From Elusimicrobiota bacterium (GTDB lineage: Bacteria; Elusimicrobiota; Elusimicrobia; Elusimicrobiales; UBA9959): DNA of 33,883 nucleotides. The translations under genes were made by a program, and so were the position numbers. A model generated the notes under the pieces. The model had not been told where the DNA came from, ran no database searches, and saw nothing but the letters and a program-made list of their open reading frames with translations. Positions 20,847 through 29,605 of this stretch are shown piece after piece. Location of the stretch: the NCBI GenBank assembly GCA_026388125.1, contig JAPLKJ010000258.1, positions 1-33,883 of the forward strand, given 5' to 3'. The stretch's first letter is position 1; the number at the start of each line of letters is the position of its first letter.

Positions 20847-23468
20847 ATGGAAATTGGAAAACTTTTGCGCTCTGCACAATGGCTCGTATTTTTAATAATA
20901 ATAATCTATATGATCATGGCGGGGCGGTCCGTGTTTACGGCGGTTGAGCTGCAGCTAACCGGCGGCCAGTCCGTAACGGAGCGCGTAAAACTTGCCAGGA
21001 TACTTGAATTAGACAACAGTGTGCGCCGGGCTGAAGAGTCTAGCCGGAGATGTGCGCTGGATCCTTCTGCCGCTAACAGGGCCGTCTACTGCGAAGACCT
21101 GCAGGCCGCGGATAAGGCGGCGGCCGCCGCCGATGCTGCCGGCGCTTTTCCCGCCGGGGCTGCCGGTCCGGACATTGACACGCTGCGCGCCTTCCTCGCG
21201 AACGATATCCGCCTCTGCGCGGCCTCTTCCCTGGCGCTCCCGGATAAAGAAAAGGCGCAGGAGGAGTTCGCCCGCTTCCATGATATGGCATCCGGGTTGA
21301 AGAAAAAACTTTTCGCTCTTGCCAGCGCCGAGCCGGAAGCAAATAATCTCCGTTCAAAGACCGAGAAAGAAAAAGTTATAAGACTTGTCCTCTCCGGCTC
21401 CGCCATCCCCGCTTTCATACTTCTTCTGCTGTTCTGGGTGGCGTATTGCCTGCGGCGCCTTAATAATGCCGTCGTCAGGTCGCGCGATGAGATGCTGGTG
21501 CTGAAGAACGGGCTGGCACAGTCCCCGCTGGGCGTAATGCTCACGGACACTCACGGCACGATCGAGTATATTAATCCGGCCTTTTCCGCCTTGTACGGCT
21601 ATTCTCCGGCCGAGGCGATAGGTAAGACTCCGAGGATCCTTAAATCCGGAGAGATGTCGCGGTCTTTTTACCAGAGTTTATGGAAAGAGCTGCTCGGCGG
21701 CCGCCCCTGGACCGGGGAGCTCCTCAACAGGACAAAGTCCAAAGAGCTGCTTTGGGTAAGGGCCTATATCTCGCCGGTAAGCAACAGCGAAGGCGAGGTT
21801 ACCCATTTCATAGCCCTGAACAAAGACGTAACCATTGAAAAACAGCTTATGGCCGAGGTTGTTGAAGCTAAGCAGGAAGCGGAACAGGCCAACCAGGCCA
21901 AGAGCGATTTCCTGGCCGCGATGAGCCACGAGATACGCACACCCCTTAACGCGATAGTCGGCATGTCGGAACTTATCGGCGAGGCGGCGCTGAACGATGA
22001 GCAGGCGCAGTACCTTTCGATCATGCGTAATGCCAGCGACACGCTCCTTTCCCTGATAAACGACATTCTGGATATCTCAAAGATAGAGGCCGGCAAGGTC
22101 GAGATAGAAACGGCCCCCTTCAATCTGGAGGAACTTCTGTCCAGGGTCGTGGAGATGATGTCGACGTCCGCGTTCAAGAAGGACGTGGAGATAAACTGTA
22201 AGATCGAGGCCGATGTGCCGGTATTCGTGGAAGGCGACGCCAACCGGCTCCGGCAGGTGCTGATGAACCTTATAGGCAACGCTGTGAAGTTCGTGGAAAA
22301 AGGCTGGATCTCCCTTAACGTGAAAATACAGCAGGCTGACGGCGACTCGGTGCTGCTGCTGTTCTCTTTGCGGGACACCGGCATCGGTATCCCGGCCGAC
22401 AAGCTTGATTCCGTTCTTGAGAAATTCACGCAGGCTGATTCTTCCACTGCGCGCAAATACGGCGGAACGGGGCTGGGCTTGCCGATCTCAAAGATGCTGA
22501 TCGAACTTATGGGCGGCGGCATCGGGCTGGGAAGCAAGGTGGGGGTCGGCACGGTTTTCTGCTTTACGGTCAACCTTGGCATCCAGAAGGACAGGCGGGA
22601 CGTTTACCTCCCGAAAGCGGACAGAAAAGAACTGAAGGGGCGGCGGTTCCTGGTGGTGGACGACAACCTGGTAAGCCGGAACATAATACGGGAGATGCTG
22701 CAAAGCTGGGGCGCCTCCTGCGAAGGCGCTGCCGACGGCGAGACGGGACTGGCCCGGATTTACGGTGAGCAGAGCAAAGGCGCGCCTTTCCATGGCGTCT
22801 TCGTGGATTCCAATATGCCGGGCATGGACGGCCGCGAGTTCTGCCGCCGCCTGACGGCGGATACGACCATAAACCCCAGGCCGGCCCTGGCGCTGGTTTG
22901 CTCCGACATCGTGCAGTTCAAAAAGGAAGAGCTCTGGACGATGGGGGCGAATACGCAGCTGATGAAACCGGTTAAAAAGCAGACCGTGCTTGACGGCGCG
23001 CTTGGGATGCTGGCCGCAGGAAAAACCGCTCTGTCCGCCGCGCCGCGGGCCGCGGCGGGTTATAAGAGGGAAGACCTGCCCGCGCTGGCCGCGCTGGTCG
23101 TGGACGACTCGGAGGACAACAGGATACTGATCAGTTCTTTCCTTAAAGGGTCGAAGGTCAGGCTGCAACTGGCCGTAGACGGCTTTGACGCGCTGAAAAA
23201 ATTCAAAGCGGGCGCCTATGATATAATCTTCATGGACATTCAGATGCCGGAAATGGACGGGTTCGAAACCACGGTTAAACTGCGCGAGCTGGAAGCCGCC
23301 GGAAAACGCGTCCGTACCCGTGTGGTGGCCCTTACGGCCATGGCCATGCGCGAGGACGTGGATAAAGCTTTCGAAGCCGGTTGCGATGATTACCTGACCA
23401 AGCCCATAAGAAAAGACGCTTTCTACGCATACCTTGTGGATTTCGCCGCCAACCGGGCTGAAGGTTGA
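20847..23468 (+). CDS. Membrane hybrid sensor histidine kinase: 2 TM / periplasmic loop - PAS - HisKA - HATPase - REC - REC
   Basis: MSHEIRTPLNAIVGMSEL (H box), NLIGNAVKFVEKGWISL (N box), DTGIGIP (G1), GGTGLGLPISKMLIELMGG (G2), PAS-like LAQSPLGVMLTDTHGTIEYINPAFSALYGYS, two receivers (LVVDDNLVSRN...VDSNMPGMDG and LVVDDSEDNRI...FMDIQMPEMDG). Confidence 0.96.
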   Translation: MEIGKLLRSAQWLVFLIIIIYMIMAGRSVFTAVELQLTGGQSVTERVKLARILELDNSVRRAEESSRRCALDPSAANRAVYCEDLQAADKAAAAADAAGAFPAGAAGPDIDTLRAFLANDIRLCAASSLALPDKEKAQEEFARFHDMASGLKKKLFALASAEPEANNLRSKTEKEKVIRLVLSGSAIPAFILLLLFWVAYCLRRLNNAVVRSRDEMLVLKNGLAQSPLGVMLTDTHGTIEYINPAFSALYGYSPAEAIGKTPRILKSGEMSRSFYQSLWKELLGGRPWTGELLNRTKSKELLWVRAYISPVSNSEGEVTHFIALNKDVTIEKQLMAEVVEAKQEAEQANQAKSDFLAAMSHEIRTPLNAIVGMSELIGEAALNDEQAQYLSIMRNASDTLLSLINDILDISKIEAGKVEIETAPFNLEELLSRVVEMMSTSAFKKDVEINCKIEADVPVFVEGDANRLRQVLMNLIGNAVKFVEKGWISLNVKIQQADGDSVLLLFSLRDTGIGIPADKLDSVLEKFTQADSSTARKYGGTGLGLPISKMLIELMGGGIGLGSKVGVGTVFCFTVNLGIQKDRRDVYLPKADRKELKGRRFLVVDDNLVSRNIIREMLQSWGASCEGAADGETGLARIYGEQSKGAPFHGVFVDSNMPGMDGREFCRRLTADTTINPRPALALVCSDIVQFKKEELWTMGANTQLMKPVKKQTVLDGALGMLAAGKTALSAAPRAAAGYKREDLPALAALVVDDSEDNRILISSFLKGSKVRLQLAVDGFDALKKFKAGAYDIIFMDIQMPEMDGFETTVKLRELEAAGKRVRTRVVALTAMAMREDVDKAFEAGCDDYLTKPIRKDAFYAYLVDFAANRAEG

Positions 23469-23564
23469 CGGCTGCAGGATCCGGGGAGGGGTTTCCTTCG
23501 GGCGTTAAATTCGTACACCGGTTTTTAACGTGAAAATTACCATAGTCAGCCCGGGAGAGGTGTT

Positions 23565-23864
23565 ATGGAGAAATACAGGGTTTCTGTAGACAAAGATCTG
23601 CAGGATATCGTGCCAGGGTATCTTGAGGCAAGGAACACCGAGCTCCCGAAGCTTTTCGCTTTCTGCTCGGCCGGCGATCTGGACTCCCTGGGGAAAGCCG
23701 GGCATACGCTTGCCGGTTCCGGCGGCGGTTATGGCTTTGACAGGCTCTCCGAATTGGGAAAACAGGTTGAACTGCTGTCCCGGGCGGGCGACGCCGCAGG
23801 GGTTGCCGCGCGCCTGGCGGAACTTAAGGACTATCTTGAGAATCTCGAGGTCGTGTATGAGTAG
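23565..23864 (+). CDS. Stand-alone histidine phosphotransfer (Hpt) domain protein
   Basis: 99 aa; AFCSAGDLDSLGKAGHTLAGSGGGYGFDRLSELGKQVE resembles the Hpt core (AHTLKGSxxxxGxxxL). Lies between the hybrid kinase and receiver protein and overlaps the next ORF by 8 bp. Confidence 0.85.
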   Translation: MEKYRVSVDKDLQDIVPGYLEARNTELPKLFAFCSAGDLDSLGKAGHTLAGSGGGYGFDRLSELGKQVELLSRAGDAAGVAARLAELKDYLENLEVVYE

Positions 23865-26463
23865 CAAGATACTTTGCGTGGATGACGACAAGGACATACT
23901 GGACCTCCTGAGTTTTACGCTTTCCAGGGCCGGGTTCGAGGTGGCTACGCTCTCAAAGCCGAAAGAGGCCGTCGCTTACGCCGCCAGGATAAAGCCCGAT
24001 CTGATACTGCTGGATGTTATGATGCCGGAACTGAGCGGCTACCACGTCTGCGTGGCGCTGCGCGAGCATCCTGAAACACAGGAAGTACCGGTGATCTTCC
24101 TTACCGCCGTAAACCACGAGCACGCCGACAAGATGAAAGCGCTTTCGCTTGGCGCCGTGGATTTCATTTCAAAACCTTTCAATAAGGAAACGCTGGTTGC
24201 GGCTATCAAAAAGCACCTGGCAAAGGAAAAGAACTGGTCTGCCGCGGCAGGCGTGAAAGCTCCCCTGCCCGTGCCCGCCGCTACGGGCACCATAACCTCT
24301 TTCCGGGATTTCCTGCTGGCGCCCGGCGGCCCGGGCCGCAAAAACCCCGAACTGGTAAAAAAGATGAACAATCCGGAGCTCTACAAGGTCCTGGACGAGC
24401 TCGGCCTCCCGGCGCCGGAAGGCGCCAGGCTTATAGCGGATTTTCTTAAGCTCCCCTGTCTCTCGATGATAAACCCCGACGACATTGAACTCGGGGTTCT
24501 GCCCTCCAAATTCGCCCAGGGGAACAACCTTGTCACGCTGCGGGACGATAACGGCGGGCTCCTGGTGGCGGTAGCCAGCCCTTTTGATTTTGAACTCATG
24601 GATACGCTGCGCCGGATGATACGGGAGCCGTACAAGCTGGTCATAGCCGAGCCCGGCGCTATCTCGAACCTCTACGCCATTTCACCGCAGGAGTCCGGAG
24701 AGCAGGGGCCCGGGGGCGGCGAAGTTTCCGAAGGGCTTACAATAGAGGTCTCCAGCGCGTCCCAGTGGGGAAAACGGCGCGACCTAGGCGATGAGATCGA
24801 CGGCAGCCCGGTAAAATACATAACGTCGAGGATAATAGAGGCGGCTATTCACGAACGCGCGAGCGACGTCCACCTGGAGCCGAAGGACCTTTTTACTGCC
24901 ATACGGTTCAGGGTGGACGGCGACCTGCGCGAATTTACCAAGCTGAAGAAAAACACCGCCATAATGGTCCTGACCCGCCTGAAAGCCATGGCGGGAATGG
25001 ACATAGCCGAGCGCCGCCGGCCGCAGGACGGGGCCTTCGTAGTGAAGCTCCGGGACCGGAAATTCACGCTCCGCATGGCCACCACCTCGACCAATTACGG
25101 CGAAAGCCTGGTAATGCGCCTGGTGGAGCCGCAGGCGAAGCCGAAAACGCTTTCCGAACTCGGCATGAACACGGAGCAGGCCGAGACCATGCTGCTTCTT
25201 TCCAGCAAAACCCAGGGCATGATCATAATTGCCGGACCCACCGGTTCAGGAAAGACCACTACCATTTACAGCTTCCTTTCGAATATAGACTGCCAGCGCC
25301 GCAGCCTGATCTCGGTGGAGGATCCTATCGAGTTCCGCATCACCCAGGCCAACCAGCAGCAGGTGAACGAAAGGGCGGGTGTAACTTTTGAGGCTCTCCT
25401 GAAATCCTCGGTGCGGCAGGACCCGGACATCCTGTTTTTAGGCGAAGTGCGCGACAAGCCATCGGCCCAGATAGCGCTGGACTTTTCCAGCACCGGGCAC
25501 CTGACAGTAACCACCATGCACACCTCCAACGCGACCACGGCCGTGTTCCGGATGGAGCGCCTGGGCGTAAGCCGGGCCCAGATAGCCGACACGGTGCTGG
25601 CCGTTATCTCGCAGCGCCTGATAAAGCGGCTTTGCCCGAAGTGCAAGGCTATGAAGCCCCCGGAACCGGGCATGCTTGAAACTTTTTCCCGGTTCGGCCA
25701 TCCCGCTCCCGGGCAGACGGGGCACCCCGTCGGCTGCCCGGTCTGCAGGAATACCGGCTACGCGGGACGGGAGGCGGTCTACGAGATAATATTAATGACC
25801 CCCGACGTATCCGAAATGATACGCTCCGGCGCCTCGATCTCCCATATACGCGAAACCCTGAGGAGCGGCGGCGTGACGCTTATGACAACTTCCGCGCTCG
25901 CCAAGGTGGCCGAAGGCGCGGTCTCTTACCAGGACGCCTACCAGAAAGTCCTGGCCGAAGACCTGGGGGCCGTTCCCCTCGCCGTGGCTGACGACGTTCT
26001 CGATCCGCTTCCGGAGGGCCGGGCGCCGGAACCGGTATACGTGGGCTCAAAAAAAGACGTCGCGGCGCTCAAAGCGGCTTCCGCCTCCGGCGCACTGGGA
26101 AAAAAGATCCTGGTCGTGGACGACGACCCCGACATACTGCTGCTGGCCCGGAAAGTAATAGCGGCCGAAGGCTACGCCGTTACTACCGCTAAGGACGGGA
26201 TAGAGGCCATAATGCTCCTGAGTTCCAGGAAATTCGACCTGGTGCTCTCGGACATCGATATGCCCGAGCTGGACGGTCTGCGCCTCCTGGAACTATTGCA
26301 CCAGAAGAACATAAAAGCCGATGTCGCCTTTTTTACCGCCTGCGGGTCTGAAGACCTGGAAGAACGGTGCCTTGCCCTCGGCGCGCTTGATTATATACGC
26401 AAACCGGTCAGGAAAGAGATCCTGCTGCTGCGTCTTAAAAACATCTTCGCTCAAAAAAAATGA
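23857..26463 (+). CDS. Receiver - PilB/GspE-type secretion ATPase - receiver fusion
   Basis: ATG 23857: MSSKILCVDDDKDILDLL...LILLDVMMPELSG...TAVN...ISKPF (REC1); MshEN/T2SSE_N-like region; SDVHLEP, IIIAGPTGSGKTTTIYSFL (Walker A), VEDPIEF, ILFLGEVRD (Walker B), TGHLTVTTMHTSNA (His box), CPKC/CPVC; then ILVVDDDPDILLLA...LVLSDIDMPELDG...FFTAC...YIRKPV (REC2). Confidence 0.95.
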   Translation: MSSKILCVDDDKDILDLLSFTLSRAGFEVATLSKPKEAVAYAARIKPDLILLDVMMPELSGYHVCVALREHPETQEVPVIFLTAVNHEHADKMKALSLGAVDFISKPFNKETLVAAIKKHLAKEKNWSAAAGVKAPLPVPAATGTITSFRDFLLAPGGPGRKNPELVKKMNNPELYKVLDELGLPAPEGARLIADFLKLPCLSMINPDDIELGVLPSKFAQGNNLVTLRDDNGGLLVAVASPFDFELMDTLRRMIREPYKLVIAEPGAISNLYAISPQESGEQGPGGGEVSEGLTIEVSSASQWGKRRDLGDEIDGSPVKYITSRIIEAAIHERASDVHLEPKDLFTAIRFRVDGDLREFTKLKKNTAIMVLTRLKAMAGMDIAERRRPQDGAFVVKLRDRKFTLRMATTSTNYGESLVMRLVEPQAKPKTLSELGMNTEQAETMLLLSSKTQGMIIIAGPTGSGKTTTIYSFLSNIDCQRRSLISVEDPIEFRITQANQQQVNERAGVTFEALLKSSVRQDPDILFLGEVRDKPSAQIALDFSSTGHLTVTTMHTSNATTAVFRMERLGVSRAQIADTVLAVISQRLIKRLCPKCKAMKPPEPGMLETFSRFGHPAPGQTGHPVGCPVCRNTGYAGREAVYEIILMTPDVSEMIRSGASISHIRETLRSGGVTLMTTSALAKVAEGAVSYQDAYQKVLAEDLGAVPLAVADDVLDPLPEGRAPEPVYVGSKKDVAALKAASASGALGKKILVVDDDPDILLLARKVIAAEGYAVTTAKDGIEAIMLLSSRKFDLVLSDIDMPELDGLRLLELLHQKNIKADVAFFTACGSEDLEERCLALGALDYIRKPVRKEILLLRLKNIFAQKK

Positions 26464-26496
26464 ACTGCCCCGCAGGCAGGCCCGCGTTCCGGCCGG

Positions 26497-26871
26497 TCAG
26501 GCGGCGGCGAGCAGGATTTCGGCGTGGCCGGTGAGGCCGTGCAGGCTTTTCTGCATGCAGACCACAGTCGGCACGTGGCCCTCGCATTCCTCCTGCGCGT
26601 ACTGCGCGTAGGAAACTATGATCAGCAGGTCGCCCCGCTGCACCAGCCGGGCGGCGGCGCCGTTGACGCCTATCACGCCTTTGTCGCCGTACAGCACGTA
26701 GGTTGAAAAGCGGGCACCGGTGTTCACGTTGTAAATGTCCACTTTCTCGTTCTCGAGGAGGTCCGCTTTGGAGCACAGCGTCCGGTCGATGGTTATGGAG
26801 CCGTTGTAATTTATATCCGTGCGGGTCACTTTCACCCGGTGTATTTTGGATTTCATCAGCGTGCGTATCAT
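26497..26871 (-). CDS. panD: Aspartate 1-decarboxylase
   Basis: MIRTLMKSKIHRVKVTRTDINYNGSITIDRTL: pyruvoyl-forming GS site and typical PanD N-terminus. Confidence 0.95.
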   Translation of the reverse strand: MIRTLMKSKIHRVKVTRTDINYNGSITIDRTLCSKADLLENEKVDIYNVNTGARFSTYVLYGDKGVIGVNGAAARLVQRGDLLIIVSYAQYAQEECEGHVPTVVCMQKSLHGLTGHAEILLAAA

Positions 26872-27653
26872 TTTTTGCTCCTCTCCGTGCTTTTGTTCAA
26901 TTGCACGGCGGCGGCCAGGCCCAGCAGCACCAGGTCCGGGATGATGCGGTCGAACAGCCCGGCGTCCTCGAATAGTTTGGAAAAACCGCCAGTGCCTATT
27001 ACCAGCGCGTCCTCGGTAAAATAATCGCTTTTTATTTTCGCCGCTATGCCTTTTATGGCCAGCAGGTTGGAATAGTACAGGCCCGACTGTATGGAGTCCA
27101 CCGTAGTCTTGCCCACCAGTTCAGGCGGTTTGGTTATTTCCACGCGCGGCAACTTGGCCGTGCGGGTGGCCAGCGCTTCCATGGAGATGCGCAGCCCGGG
27201 CATTATCAGGCCGCCCAGGTATTCTTTCTTTTTCGAAACGGCGCAGAAAGTGGTGGCCGTGCCCAGGTCCACTATTATCAGGTCGCGCTCCGGGAACATG
27301 GAGGAGGCGGCTATGGAGTTGGCTATCCTGTCCGCGCCCACCTCCAGCGGGTTCTTGTATTTTATGTTCAACCCGGTCTTGATGCCGCCCTGCAGCAGGA
27401 ACGGCTCCAGGCCGAAATATTTTACCGAGGTCTGGTGCAGCGTGTAGCTGAGGTCGGGCACCACCGAGCAGACCGCCACTTCTTTTATTTCTTTGGGGTC
27501 GATGCCGTTCTCGCGCAGCGCGTTCTTGAAGAACGTGCCGAACTCGTCGGAAGTGGCGTTGCAGGAAGTGCCCCTGAACTTGGCCGCCAGCTTGTCCCCT
27601 TTGAAAACGCCCGCGAAGATCTGCGTATTGCCTACGTCCAATGCTAATAACAT
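26868..27653 (-). CDS. coaX: Type III pantothenate kinase
   Basis: MLLALDVGNTQIFAGVF..., GADRIANSIAA, IIVDLGTATTFCAV, GTGGFSKLFED. Confidence 0.95.
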   Translation of the reverse strand: MLLALDVGNTQIFAGVFKGDKLAAKFRGTSCNATSDEFGTFFKNALRENGIDPKEIKEVAVCSVVPDLSYTLHQTSVKYFGLEPFLLQGGIKTGLNIKYKNPLEVGADRIANSIAASSMFPERDLIIVDLGTATTFCAVSKKKEYLGGLIMPGLRISMEALATRTAKLPRVEITKPPELVGKTTVDSIQSGLYYSNLLAIKGIAAKIKSDYFTEDALVIGTGGFSKLFEDAGLFDRIIPDLVLLGLAAAVQLNKSTERSKK

Positions 27654-28321
27654 ATTGCCTCCGTTTCTTTTATGGCCGAATAAAGCCGGTCGGCCAGGGC
27701 TTCCGGGCCGCCGCAGTCGAAAAGTTTAAGGCCGTCCCTGTACACATGGAAAACGTGCGCCTTCTTCATTTCAACCAGGTCGTTGTGCACCACCAGGTCG
27801 GCGGCGGCCAGCGCGCCTACTTTTTCCAGTACTTGCTCCGGGCTCGCGCCCGACGTGAGCTTGAAGCCTATCAGCAAAGGCTCAGGCTTGCCGCCGGCGG
27901 CCGCGTAGCTTTTTATCCGGTCCAGGAGCTTGAAATTCTTTTTCAGCACCAGCTTCAGCACCGGCGCGCCTGAGTCCAGTTTGGCGTCACTGCCCGGCCG
28001 GAACTTTCTTCCGCCGGCCTCTATCAGGGCGGGGGAATAATCGCTGACCGCGGCCAGGTGGACGACCACGTCGAAAGCCCGCGCGCTTAAAAGCTTTTTC
28101 AGCTCCCTGTTCAGGTCCTTGAACGTAGTGAATTCTTTCACGCTCAGGTCCTTCCCGTAGGGCCGCTCCGCTCCGCGCGCGCAAAGGCAGACCGTAGCGC
28201 AGCCCAGCGCGGCCAGCCGCTCCGCCAGGATGCGCCCGGTGCGGCCTGTGCTCATATTGGTTATGAAGCGGGCGGCGTCTATGGGTTCGCGCGTGCCGCC
28301 GAAAGTTAGCAGTACGTTCAT
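27644..28321 (-). CDS. coaB: Phosphopantothenate-cysteine ligase (CoaB domain as separate protein)
   Basis: MNVLLTFGGTREPIDAARFITNMSTGRTGRILAE...VVHLAAVSDYSPA...VVHNDLVEM. Confidence 0.88.
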   Translation of the reverse strand: MNVLLTFGGTREPIDAARFITNMSTGRTGRILAERLAALGCATVCLCARGAERPYGKDLSVKEFTTFKDLNRELKKLLSARAFDVVVHLAAVSDYSPALIEAGGRKFRPGSDAKLDSGAPVLKLVLKKNFKLLDRIKSYAAAGGKPEPLLIGFKLTSGASPEQVLEKVGALAAADLVVHNDLVEMKKAHVFHVYRDGLKLFDCGGPEALADRLYSAIKETEAICY

Positions 28322-28860
28322 AGGCTTTTTTTTATTTCCTTATATATGGCTTCGGGCTCCAGCAGGCGGCCCGTGCCGATATCGCCGCAGGCCTGGTAGC
28401 CGAGGCCGGTGCCCAGCACCTTCACGCCCCAGCCTTCCAGTACGCCCACGGAGCGTTTCGTGGCCGGGTGGGCCCACATGTTCTGGTTCATGGCCGGCGC
28501 TATCAGGTAGGGCTTCGCGAAGTCGAAAGCCAGGAACACGGTGGAAATATAATCGTCGCCTATGCCGGCCGCCAGCTTGTTCATGATATTGGCGGTGGCG
28601 GGGCAGATAATGGCGAGGTCCAGCCATTTGGTGAGCGCTATATGCTCCAGCGCCGAGCGGTCCTCGAAGGTGTCGGTGTACACGGCGTTGTGCGTAAGCC
28701 CCTCCAGTGTGGACTTGCCGATGAACTTCAGCGCGTTGGCCGAGCACACGGTCTTTACGTCGTGCCCTTCCTGCACCAGTTTGGAGATAACATTGCAGGC
28801 CTTGTAGCAGGCTATCGAGCCGGTAAGCTGGAACAGGATATTCTTTTTAGAGCGGGACAT
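28318..28860 (-). CDS. coaC: Phosphopantothenoylcysteine decarboxylase (CoaC domain as separate protein)
   Basis: ILFQLTGSIACYKACNVISKLVQEGHDV...ICPATANIMNKLAAGIGDD...APAMNQNMWAHPA...ACGDIGTGRLLEPE. Confidence 0.92.
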   Translation of the reverse strand: MSRSKKNILFQLTGSIACYKACNVISKLVQEGHDVKTVCSANALKFIGKSTLEGLTHNAVYTDTFEDRSALEHIALTKWLDLAIICPATANIMNKLAAGIGDDYISTVFLAFDFAKPYLIAPAMNQNMWAHPATKRSVGVLEGWGVKVLGTGLGYQACGDIGTGRLLEPEAIYKEIKKSL

Positions 28861-29605
28861 TGTCTATAAGCCTCACTTTGCCGAGTTTAGCCGCCGCGAA
28901 CCTGCGCCCCCAGCGCTCTGCCACGTAATCAGGTTCGAAACCAAGTTTCGCCAGCTGTCTTTTGATTTCAGCCGGGCGGGCTTTGGAGCGCAGCGCCTTG
29001 TTCAGGGCCGGGGCCAGCGCCCGGTGCGCGGGCTCCAGCAGGAGGTTGCGCGAGCTCATGGCCAGCCCGTCTGCCTCCCGCAGGGTGGGGCAGGGGATTA
29101 TTTCAGTGCCGATGAAAAAAGCCTCCGCCATGCCTTTAATAAGGCGGAACTGCTGAAAATCCTTCTCGCCGAAATAAGCCCTATCGGCGCGGACAAGGTT
29201 GAGGAGCTTTACAACCACTGTCAGCACGCCCTCGAAATGGCCGGGCCTGTGCGCGCCGCACAGCTCCCGGCTGTCGGTGGTTTCGCTGACCCTGTAAGTG
29301 TAGCCGTCCGGGTACATATCGTGCGCCGAAGGCAGCAGCAGAAAATCCGTCCCCGCCGACTCCAGCATTTTTATATCCGCCGAGAGTGTGCGCGGGTAGC
29401 GCTGCAGGTCGCGCGGGTCGTTGAACTGCGCGGGATTCACGAAAACGCTGGCCACGGCCAGGCCGTTCTCGTTCTTCGCGCGCCGCAGCAGTGAAAGATG
29501 CCCCGCGTGCAGCGCCCCCATGGTGGGGACGAAGCCGAGGCTCTTACCCGCGCAGCGCGAGGTACGGAGCTTCAGCCACTTCTTTGTGCCTTCCACTATT
29601 TCCAT
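28847..29605 (-). CDS. panC: Pantothenate synthetase
   Basis: FVPTMGALHAGHLSLLRRAK, VFVNPAQFNDPRDLQRYPR, YFGEKDFQQFRLI, LAMSSRNLLL. Confidence 0.96.
   Translation of the reverse strand: MEIVEGTKKWLKLRTSRCAGKSLGFVPTMGALHAGHLSLLRRAKNENGLAVASVFVNPAQFNDPRDLQRYPRTLSADIKMLESAGTDFLLLPSAHDMYPDGYTYRVSETTDSRELCGAHRPGHFEGVLTVVVKLLNLVRADRAYFGEKDFQQFRLIKGMAEAFFIGTEIIPCPTLREADGLAMSSRNLLLEPAHRALAPALNKALRSKARPAEIKRQLAKLGFEPDYVAERWGRRFAAAKLGKVRLIDNVPL

Noticed and set aside
23623-23856. N-terminal extension of the 946-aa ORF across the Hpt gene
   Set aside because: Out of frame with the clear Hpt; receiver homology begins exactly at ATG 23857.
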